Positions 23,109 to 34,100 of a stretch of 64,000 bases of DNA are shown here, one piece after another. The position numbers and the translations under genes are program-made. Source of the stretch: Theocolax elegans (Eukaryota > Arthropoda > Insecta > Hymenoptera > Cerocephalidae); NCBI GenBank assembly GCA_026168455.1, contig CM047428.1:83842594-83906593 (forward strand). The letters are read 5' to 3'. The notes below the pieces were generated by a model. The model was given only the letters and a program-made list of their open reading frames with translations, did no database searches and was not told the origin of the DNA. Position 1 is the stretch's first letter. Each line of letters starts with the position of its first letter.

Positions 23109-26100
23109 GTAGAGGATCGTGGGATGAAGGAACCGGAGGATCGAAGGATGAGCCGGTGGTTGCGCGCGGAGTAGTCACCTCGCTACGGATATATGTGCAT
23201 GGTTAAAGGGCTGCCGCGTCTCACCTGGACCACCGCCCATGAAGAGGTTGCAGAGGATGCCGGGAGCATCGTACGAGAGACCCCGGGCGTGCAAACTCAA
23301 CGACATCGAGCCCCACGTGGCCAAGGATCCAGCTAAGCTAGACTCGACGAGCCCCCTCAGCTCGGCCGGCAGCATGGGCAGCGTCGCCCGATTCCCCAAG
23401 CTCGATGAGTGCGCCCACTTCCATTACGAGCACGTCGAGCTCGGCAATCTCGAGGTTCGTATGCCCCACTCGCTTCACAAATCACCCGTAAGCAAAAACA
23501 CCTCTATCGAGGGCACGATCTCTATGTTGTGCGTCCTATCGTGTTAACCAGGTGTCGATGAGCGCTCCCGAGGAACAACCGAGCGGAAGCTTCGCGGTCC
23601 GCGTCACTTCCGGCGATGCCTGCTGGAGCCTCCAACGCAGCTACTCAAACTTCGTTATGTTCGACAAGCAGCTGCACCGATGTATTTTCGATCGTCAATT
23701 TTCGATGCTGGCCGATCTCTCTGAAGAGGAGGGCGAAGAGGATCGACAACGACAACGACTCGTCGATTATTTGCGACGATTCTCGTCCCTGAGCCACGAG
23801 GGCCTTAACTGTGGCCCAGTATTAAATTGGCTCCAGCTGGATAACCGGGGTCGTAGAATCCTCGTGCCCGAGGCTGACTCCTGTCCGATCAACACCCCGG
23901 CGGTGGCCGCGGCTTACGCGGTCCGACCCTACCAGGCCCAAGCTCAAGACGAAATCAGCTTCCAGGTTTCTCTTTTGCTTTTCATCTCCGTAAAACCATT
24001 GAGGTTCTTAATTCCAACTTGATTAACTTGGCTTTTGTTGATTCAGGTGGGCGACATGATATCCGTCATCGATATGCCTCCGGCGGGAGAATCGAGCTGG
24101 TGGCGAGGTAAGCATGGATTCGCCGTTGGATTTTTCCCAGCTGAGTGCGTAGCCGTGATCGGAGACAAGCTACCCAGGCACTTGGCGCTTCAACATCCAG
24201 GACGTCGCGGTCCGTCGCTACAGCCGATCAAACCAGTTCTGCGTAAACACGGCAAGCTCATCGCCTTCTTTCGATCTTTCATTTTAAACAGACCATCGCG
24301 ACGTCGACTCAAACAATCGGGCATATTGAGGGAACGGGTATTCGGCTGCGACTTAGGCGAGCATCTCCTTAATTCAGCACAAGACGTCCCGAACGTTCTC
24401 AGCTGCTGCGCCGAGTTCATCGAGAGGCACGGGTTGGTCGACGGTATTTACAGGCTGAGTGGTGTCACGTCCAACATACAGAGGTTGAGGCACGCATTTG
24501 ACGAAGATCGTGTACCCGCACTACACTCGGACGAGAGTATTTTGCAGGACATTCACTCGGTTGCTTCGCTTCTCAAGATGTATTTCAGGGAGTTACCCAA
24601 TCCTTTGTGCACTTACCAACTGTACTCGACTTTTGTCAACGCTGTTCAATCGGCCAGCGATACCGAAAGACTTAGGAGGATGCGCGATGCGGTCAGGAAA
24701 TTACCGCCTCCTCATTATAGGTGATTCATATGATATATTCATTATCGTTTGTTTACTCCCCTATTGCTGATTTTACGCGACTCTTCATTTTGATCTTGTT
24801 ATTTGCAGGACACTCGAGTACTTGATGCGACATCTTGTGCGCGTTGCGGCCAGAGGCGAGGAAACGGGTATGACCCCTCGAAACGTAGCCATCGTTTGGG
24901 CCCCGAATTTGCTGCGATGTAAGGAGCTCGAGGTGGGTGGCGTGGCCGCCCTTCAGGGCGTTGGTGTACAGGCGGTTGTCACCGAATTTCTTATTTGCTA
25001 CGCCGAACTCATCTTTGCGCCCGGGCCCACCGATCCGACTACTCCGGATGAATCCACGGCCAACACACCCACCAGCGGTGGTCAGCGACCCAAATCTCTC
25101 GCCATTGCAAGTAATTCTTCAAGACTCTTGAGTCTGGAAGAAGCGCGCAATCGATCAATCTTGCCTGAGGCTGAAGCCATCGACGTAGGTCCAGGACCTG
25201 CGGGTCTGCCCTTGCGCTACCACACAGTCATCGAGCTGCCACAAGGTCAACGAAAACGAAACGGCTCAAAGCGATCGCCCTCACTTAATTGGCGAGCATT
25301 ATTTGGTGGTAAGACTAATGGCCCCGCTCGTCAGGGACCCAAGACTAGGACGAGCTCTGCGAAAGCCGAAATCACGATTACGAGACCGCAAGAACTCGTG
25401 AGTGCTACGGGCTCGTTGCGCAGGTTGCGACCGGCTAAGAGTGCCGACAGTCTCGAAGGAAATACTACTGGTACTGAGGACGGCCTGGGACCGCTACTAG
25501 GTCCTACTGCAGCGGGAAGAACTTGCGGGCACAGTCGCTCAGTTTCGCACGACTCGTATTTCGAGCACCTGGGTGACGCAGGAAGCGCGGCGAGCGCTAG
25601 TTCACCACTCGACCTCTCGGAGATTCAATTGAGTTTTGAACTCGAGGAGAGAGAAATGCGTATGCTGTCGGAGGAGGAGAGCGGTGGTAGACCATCTCTC
25701 GAGGCTTCGCCGAGAAGGCAGCTGGGTTCGGCACCGGAATCCGGATCGAGCGGTGGGCCACCCGCCGGCGGGGGCTCAAAACGGAAGCGCTCAAGGCTTG
25801 AAGAGCGATTGCACTGCGACGTGGAGCTGAGGTTCATCGACAGCCAGAGTCCTGATCAGGTAGAATATTAATTTTTCTAAATCACTTGAAATAAATCACT
25901 TGAAATATTAATTTTCTAAATCACTTGACATCGAGGATATTATTTTGAATTAAAGGTGATGGTGTCAGCTGACGTACACGAAATGGAAAGTCCATCGCCC
26001 CTGCCAACACCCGGTTACTTACCCTTACTCTCCGAAGGATCGACTCCGTTGACACCAGCCGCGAGTCCAGCAGCAGTTAGTCCGCGCATAAGTTTTAAGA

Positions 26101-28150
26101 GTTTTATGCTACCCCTGGACGTTGGCGAACCAATTCTTACCAAGGATTCCAAGGACACCAGCCGAGCTACTTCTTGTTTGATCAAAACCCCGACAGAGTC
26201 CGAAAAGTCATCGGGCATGGAGGCTTGCGAGATCGTCGACCAAGAAATGACACCGTGTGAACGCTTGTGTCACGGGTAATTGCTAAAGCACATTTTTTTT
26301 AACCAAGACAGACAGGTGCCAACGACCAACGACAGCTCGACGAGACGAAGATAGTGGATCGGTTTTTTTTTCATATGCGTTTCGTTTCAGCCTCGAGGAG
26401 AACAAGACAGAGAAGACGCGCGACGATGCGCAAGGACTACTGGACTCTTTAATGCCGTACGAGAATGCTCCCGTAACAAATTTTGAGAAAACCCCGACTC
26501 CTAGTACACCGAATTATAACGATGATTTGCAAAGTAGCGAAAAATGGTTGATGGCAGATTCATCGTCAGGTCGGTTGAATTCCTAAAGTCTCTATCATCT
26601 CTATTGGAATTCTTTTCGTAACAAAAGGTCTATTTTCCAGATTCATTAGCTCCTCAAGATACCGAAGAGAATCGATTGCAACGAACAACGGATAACTTAA
26701 AACTGACTCAAATATTATCAGTAGAAGATTGCCAATCTAGCGCCCCGAAAAATTGCCAAGAATTAATGTGTTATACAGACATTGAAAGTAGCGATCAAAC
26801 AGCGAATTCCAATTTTGATTCATATTGCGAGAAAGAAAATTTAAACGACGGTAATAAAGTCGATTTATTAAATTCAGTTCCGTCCGAGACGGAGTTTCTT
26901 CGACTAACCGACGAGTTGGATCCGAATCAAACCAAAAGTTCGACTTGTCTAGTAGAAGCGAATATCAAAAATTTTAGTAACCAAGTTGAAAGTGAATTAT
27001 CTAGTTGGGACGTATTATTAGATGATAAAAGTTTACGCGAAACCAATCAAAACGATAAGGACAAATGCACCAATGAAAGTCAAGATCAGGGCGACCGATT
27101 TTACGATAAAGGTAAATGTGATATGGAAACGCTCGCCCTAATACTTGACCCTCAAATTAATGTGGTCGAAAGTAGTACTTGCGACGAATCAAAAGAATCT
27201 CAAAAAAGCCAAGCCGTCGAGCAAGTTGCTAATTGTAATAGAATATGTTCCCCTCATACTAATGTAAAAATTATCAGCCAAGAATCTAGTAGCACTAATG
27301 CTGTTCAGGACAGTAGGATCCAAGAAGATGTAGTGGTACCTTCCGAAAGTGCCGCTGTAGAACCTCAAGAAATGGCCCACGTTCCCGAATTCACCGAGGG
27401 TGTAAGTTTTTCGCCGCCAAGCGATACAAAACGCGAACCAATTGTACACAAGGACACAGCAACGATTCTACAAGAATTAGCGTATCAAAGATTATCGGGA
27501 GGAGGTAGGGTCGAGCCCATCCCTACGAGAAGAAGGTATGACATCGATCGTGATAGACGCAGTTTCGATTCTGAAATTGGAAGAGAAATCGTACGGGAAC
27601 ACAAGATGAAACAGGAACTCGAGAATGCTAGGGGGAAATTGGATGATTCGCTCACGAGCAATCATGGACAGACGTTAGTATAAAATTTAATATTTACTCG
27701 CTTAATTTTTACCTCTACAAATTTAAATACGATATAACTTGAAATACAACAAAACCATTAACTTGTTTCAGCGTCTCAGCTACTCATTTACCACCATGCC
27801 TTCGGGCGCGACATGCCCGCGCGATCCGCGCTACGCTCAGTCGGTCACTGGACGAAGCAAAATTTAATAAAATGACGGCAAACGCACCCCGTGGAAAGCA
27901 GTCAGAGGGTGGCTCGACACCCAGCGTCATTGGGAAATCGACACCTCAGCTTGCTGAACGATCCAAGAATTTGGGGCTCGACCTCGATGATCCCAGGTGT
28001 CGCGAACGCATCGAGAAGTACAAAGAAGAACGGCGCACTTTCCTCAGGGACAAGTATCGGTCCGAGAGTTTTCGCGACCCCGGTGAAGAGGGAGAGCAGG
28101 CGCTTCTCGCACGACTCAAACAACGGGCTTCGCGACCCTCCCTCCTCTGA
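23109..28150 (+). CDS. CdGAPr: CdGAP-related RhoGAP with PX and SH3 domains (ARHGAP32/33 family)
   Basis: GTPase-activating protein for Rho-family GTPases (Cdc42/Rac in characterised relatives). Coding exons: 23239-23454, 23552-23965, 24047-24720, 24809-25859, 25956-26275, 26391-26569, 26641-27673, 27772-28150, with consistent phases and 1421 residues. Seen: FPKLDECAHFHYEHVELG leading into a PX domain (R-x-Y-x-x-F at 101-106), an SH3 domain at about 199-250 (ending SSWWRG...GFFPAECV), and RhoGAP at about 306-515 with the arginine finger in GIYRLSG (Arg 346) and MTPRNVAIVWAPNLLR. The long C-terminal half is Ser/Pro/Glu-rich and disordered. It ends with a basic coiled segment ERIEKYKEERRTFLRDKY (about 1374-1391). 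The start at 23239 is the first in-frame ATG after a stop at 23149; exon 23109-23238 is leader. The family is certain; the symbol is the fly name. Confidence 0.93.
23124..23336 (+). promoter_or_regulatory. Upstream open reading frames before the RhoGAP start
   Basis: The leader part of exon 23109-23454 holds a short ORF from an ATG near 23124 (MKEPEDRRMSRWLRAE). A second, in another frame, runs from 23193 (a second in-frame ATG at 23199) to TAA at 23334-23336, overlapping the main start at 23239 by almost 100 bases. Such overlapping uORFs usually lower translation of the main frame. Confidence 0.5.
25864..25927. repeat. Intronic direct repeat
   Basis: Within the short intron 25860-25955 the string ATTAATTTTTCTAAATCACT recurs after 38 bases (one T shorter), with AAATCACTTGA present three times. 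The duplication makes up most of the intron. Confidence 0.8.
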
Positions 28151-29015
28151 CCCGAGGTCCATCGCGCCTAATTGTTACAAAGGATTCGTGCAATCGCTAT
28201 AGATGAATTTTTAAGAGAATGAGTATTTTGCACGACACGTTGACGCGTTGATATCTTCATTTTTTTATAAAGTGCAGTTTATTGTTTGTACATCTAATTA
28301 TTGTTGTAACTTTTTTTGTAAAAAATGGAAGAACGAAAGAGAACGAGTGAGAGAGAGATAGAGAGAGAGAAAGAGAGCGTTAGCTAGAAAGAAAGAGAGA
28401 GAATAATGCTTAAAAAGTCAATTTGTTGAGATTTTTGTGGACTGATATTACGCTGCACTGTAGCTCGTAAAATTGTTTTTCTTTTTTTTGCAGCTCGAAA
28501 TTGTTTTCTCTCTGTTGTGGACTGGTCCGCAAGGCATGTCTTTTTTTATACGTTAGCTTATCCGTAGACTTTTTTTAAGTTATTACTGCCTCAACATGAA
28601 CAACATTACGGTGATACCGATGATTATCACCCTCTTCTTTACTAGGTGATAAACAATTTTAGACGATGTAGCTCGACAATGAGTCCATAGTCACTTTCCG
28701 TAATTTCTCATAGCACAAACGGACTCGAGTAACCTATAACGGTTATTTGAAATATCAAGTGATTTTTTTCCATTAGTCTTTTTGATAGTAGGGGCAGCAG
28801 AATACGATGACAATACAATCGTAAAAGTATTTATGTGCATAACACGTCGTTTAAAATCATTATCGTATCTGTCCGAGATGCTCGGTAAGTTTAGAGGATT
28901 AATATCGAGAAATAAATAGTTGAGAGAGTGCAGCTGTCTATGATTATATTCTTTTTATAGATATATATAAATATAAATATATCTGTAATGTTAAAATAAA
29001 GTCCTTTTTGGATCG
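28151..29015 (+). terminator. 3' UTR and poly(A) region of the RhoGAP gene
   Basis: Follows the TGA at 28148-28150. A GA-rich tract (about 28345-28405) is followed by AAATAAATAG near 28912 and AATAAA at 28995-29000. From there to about 29690 the sequence is plain AT-rich spacer with nothing recognisable. Confidence 0.45.
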
Positions 29016-29699
29016 AATCAAACTCTAATATAATAAAAGTTCGAACAGCCACACTCTGCTTTTCTCGAATTTCCAGATCTGCTATAATGTTATTACGCTA
29101 AAATTATTTTTTTTAATTAAATTTAAAGAAATTTTAAACACGCCATACGTTGTATGAAATAAAATGTTTAATTTCCATTCTCATTAATTTATAATTTTTC
29201 TTTTCTTCTCGTTTTCATGTATATCACGCGGTTTTTTTTCGTTAAAGATATTACTTTTCTTTTCTTTACCTTTTTTATTGAAATAAATATAAAAATGTAA
29301 ATCCAAGTACTACATTAAAACGTTGTTTGTAAATGTAAAACCCTTATAATTTAGTAGAAATCCTATATCCTGTATCCTTATTTTAGTTTTAAAATTTTTT
29401 ATTATTTAAAATAATATTATTGTAAATTAAGTATACAATTCTCTTGATAAGAATATTTCGTTGATATCAATGTTTATATATATGTAACGATTGAAATAAT
29501 TTAATTATTTAAAAAAATATAAACATTTGTATTGATTATATTATTTTTATATTTGAAAATTTGCAGATGAAATTTAAATAAAAGTAACCTGTGATCAATT
29601 ATTGTAAAGTTAAGAGTAATGAATAAAAAAATTTATCTAAAGTACTGATATAAGTAATTACATAAACAAAATTTTGTATAATTACATCGAAATTGCAAC

Positions 29700-30225
29700 A
29701 CGTACTGAGGCCTGAGCTAGTCAGCTACAAACCGACGAATATTCCGTTGTTCTATAGTCAAGAATTATTTTCGGTCGGAATTAGAATTTTGGAACGGCGG
29801 TATTCGGAACGTCATAGTCGCGAGAATTCGAGACAGACAGACAGGGGACACAGGCACACATTATTTTTTATTTCCTGGTACTCGTAGCCCAACATTGAAC
29901 ACGTAGTGAGCTGTCGGTTTTGGACCACCCTAAATACTTATTAACCGAATAATAATAAACACGAAGGCACCGTTAGAAGTTGAATATAAGATAATGCTGA
30001 ACGAGCTGGACATGGAACAGAGTGGTGTTACATTATATATACGTAGACTCGCGGACCGTCAGTGCCGCGAAATTCTTGCGAGGGGTGACGATCAATAATT
30101 TATTGTTTAAAAAGACGACACACGAGATTTCATCGGGTGAGGCGGCTGACCGCTCTCGTCCATTGCCGGAGTATGGGAAACGAGGCCCGGTAAACGCTGG
30201 TTTACTTCGGCCACCACCCCGACAG
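29700..30225 (+). promoter_or_regulatory. BTBD8: Candidate promoter and noncoding first exon of the BTBD8-like gene
   Basis: Base composition changes sharply from AT-rich spacer to CpG-containing sequence near 29700. A consensus donor CGACAG|GTATGT follows position 30225. The presumed leader carries a 34-codon ORF (29994-30098, MLNELDMEQSG...), a possible uORF. The next acceptor, TTTTAAG before 31121, opens the exon with the start codon. The intron between them (30226-31120) is AT-rich with no coding signal. Confidence 0.45.
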
Positions 30226-31150
30226 GTATGTATTATTAATCTTTCGGGAAATGCGTCAATCGAACACTCCTCTATACGCGTGCCAACTTTTTTTCGATTC
30301 GCTCGCTCGACTCTGCTCTTTTTTTGGATGCATCTATCTATGTACCTCCAAGTATAATATAAAATTCGCGATGCTTGAATCCGAGCGCGTTTTCCCTTTT
30401 TTTCATTTTAAATAACTCTTGTTTTTGACAGGTGCACCCGCGTGTGCGTGTGTATGTGCGTGTCTGTGCGTGCAGCTACTCTGTTCAACTTGTACAATTA
30501 CACACTTGTGCATTTGCACTTTCTCTAAATCTCACTTGGTTTCTTTTGCTGATCTAAGTGCTCTGTTGGTTTACAATTTTTTTAATACATTTTTCTCTGG
30601 CAAACATTTATTTTACTCCAACAATATTGATTTTCCTTCATATAACATTGCTCTTACAATGTTTGTCAACATTTTTTCAGTATTATTCAAGGATGCGATT
30701 CAAAAATATTCATATTTTCTTTTTGAAATACATTATTAGCTCATAAATAACTATAGAAATCTATAAAGTGGATCTTATATTGTTTAATAGATACGTTATT
30801 TATTTTAAAAAATATTCATTTTTTATTATAATAATCCTTTAATATTAATATCTATACCTTGCAATTAAATAATATATTATCTTGATATTTATATAAAACA
30901 CTTATGATTCTTTCAAATCTTTTAATTAGAAATATTAATAGTCAATAGTCAATAGTTAGGTAAACCAATATCTTATATTCTGGATTTGTTTTCAATTACA
31001 TGACATTATAAATATAAAAAAATTATATATACATAATTTATAAATTTCGATAACAAAGGTAACAAGTTTTTTAACTATTTAATATAATAAGATAATTTTC
31101 TTTTTTTCAACATTTTAAGGTAAATAAGAAAGATTCAATAGTCATGCCTC

Positions 31151-34100
31151 ATGGCTGGAGGTAATGTCAATAGCACCAAGCAAGATGGGATATTAATTCA
31201 AGCAGAATTGAAACTTCAGTCTAATTATACTACTAATCATTTAAGCAGAAATTATAAAACAATTAAATGTAGAAACATAGATCATCAACATAGACAAGAA
31301 TTAAAATCACTCTACTTACATCAGATCGGTTTATTGCAGCAAAATATTAACAGGTATTTTAAATTAACTATGTAAAATAATCAAGGAAAATGAATACATT
31401 TTCTTTTATTTTATAGAATATTTAGTGAATCGCTTTATTGCGACTTAAACATCATACATGGATACAAAGTAATACAAACAAATCAATGCATCGTTAAAAT
31501 CAGATCGCCATGGTTTTATAAAGTTCTTAAGTCTCATTTTTCTTACAAAAATCAAATTGCTTATTGTTATGTTACTCAAATTGGAATATACCAAGAAATA
31601 AAAAATTTTGTGAGGTATTACTCTTTTGTAAAATAGTTGATTTTTTATCATGATTACACAACATTATTTTTTTTTTCTTGCTACAAAACCACATTCGGCA
31701 TATGCAAAACCCTAGTTATTATACTTTTTGATACACTCCAACTCTTGTTAAGAATTTATACATTTACAACATTACACTTTATAAATTTGCATTTTATTTA
31801 AAATGTAATTAAATTTGCATGATTTGCCCATTTCATGTAAAACACATTTACCCTTCTTAATTTCTATTTGGTAAGTGATTTATTACATACGAATTGCTTG
31901 TACATTATGCATATATCCTCAAGCATATATGAATAAATTTATTATTATTTAGTATTCCATGTATTTTTATTTGTTGTATTTGCTTACAATCAAACACACA
32001 TATTTAAACTAATAAACTATTACTATTGTTACATAATTAAGTTTACTACATTTACAGACTTTTGTACAGTAATTTGGATGTTTCTAATTATGAAAGATTT
32101 ATCATTCAAACTATTTTAAATGCCTCATGCTTACATTCGGATATTGTCTACAAAGCATCGCAAAGGTTTGTTTGAAATTATTACTTTATTTAATTTAGAT
32201 ACATTGTTTTATCAAGCAGTAATGTACATACTTTTCTACAGAAAATTTGCTTACAATAAAACTGACAGCTGTTACATGAACTACTGTTCCTTTGGAGATG
32301 AAACAAATAGTAGTATAAATGAAAAAAGCTCTACATCATCCGATATGGCTGACTCAGGACTAGAGAGTGGATCGATGGTCAGTCCTCAAGAAACAGTGTC
32401 CGAGAACTCAAGTACTGATTTAGATGAGCCTAACGAATCGAAGTCGTCCAAGAAAAAAGATGAAAAACCAAAGAATAGTGAAGATTCGTCAAGAGACGAT
32501 TTAGTTAAAGATGAAATTTCTGAATATGAAAATCGCGTATTGAGCGATCCCTTTTACGACTCTAACGATGAAAGTGATAACGAGGAGCAAGCGAACAGTT
32601 ACGAACCTACGACTTCATTTAAATTTACTGAATCGAATGCTGTTTCGTTAGCTGGTAGAAATTACGACGACAAATTGCACAGAGGCGACAAGACTGCTCA
32701 AAATGGAAAAAAATCAAGCGTTGATAGCGATGTGAGTAAAAACTCGTTGTAAAATTGTACAATGTTAAAACATTTAATGTTAATTTAGAATTTATGTCAA
32801 ACATTGTAATACAATAATAAAATTTCGCTTTGAATATTTAAAAACATGTGAATAATTTTATTATTTTTAATAGAAGCACGGCGATAAAAATAATTCATCA
32901 TCGTCAAGCAATTACTACTTCATAGATGCTTCCAGTCTTAACGATGATATGGATTTAGCGACGACCAGCATCGTCGGATATCCTAATGATTACAATGGTA
33001 GCTTAACTTGGTCCAATTCGCAATCACCTAATAGTTGTTATATTTCATCATCGAGATCAAATAATTTTTTTCACAACGACGAGACGTTTAAACTCGCCAA
33101 TCGAAAGGGAATCAATGCTCAAAATCGATTCGAGGAAGTAAATGAATTCGAACAAAATCTTAAGCTTTCGGAATACCTTGAACCTTATACCGAACCGAGG
33201 ATGATAAAGAAACTGGATTCACTTTTGGTACAAGATGATTTAAATGGAAGTTGTAAAAATGCTAATAAGGAATCCTTGGTCGTTGAAATTAAAGAAGCCG
33301 ATAGCGGAGAAAGCGCTCAACATTCCCCTTGTCCTGACAATACAAAAGTCGATGGCGCGCAAAAGGTATAATAAAAGTTAAACGACATTTTTCTGTATAT
33401 TGCATAACATGTGTAATTAATTTCGTTGATTATAAAAATATTATCTTTACCAGGGTCAAGCACAGCCGCAAGAACAAGAGGAACCAGAAGACCGACAGCC
33501 GTCGTTAATTAGACGAAACACATTCGAGCTTGATTCGAACGATGAGAAACTGTCGAGCTTGCGCCAAGAGTATGAAAGGAGACAGGGTAGTCTAGTTTTT
33601 CAAAACTCCATCACGCAGTACTCACAGCATCGGATCGACGGTGATCCATACCTCGATCACCAGGACGAGCTAAAATCATTGGACAAGTACGATCTTGATA
33701 CCGTTGAGAAGGAAAGCAAATCCTACGAAGTAGCTTGTTCTATCGCTAGAAGTTCGAGCGACAAGTTTCTAGCTTGCGATTACGATCTCAACGATGAGGT
33801 TTCCTTCAACAGCCTCCCGGTGCACGTGAACGAAGAATCGTGTCCGGTCAAGTCGAAATTGAAACGAAATGAGGGTGCACCAATAATCTCGGGTGGAGCG
33901 AGTAGTTCGGATTTCAAAAAGCCTGTCGACAGCCCGATCGTGAAACGACGAACTGAATCGACGCCGATCGTCTCGGGAGGTTCGGTCATTGTTATGGAAA
34001 CGCAGGCTAAAGAGAAACCGAAATCGAGCATGTCTTCCTCGATGACAGCGTGGGTAGTCGACATGAGCGACTGCCGCACATCCGACAAGTCTACGAGGAA

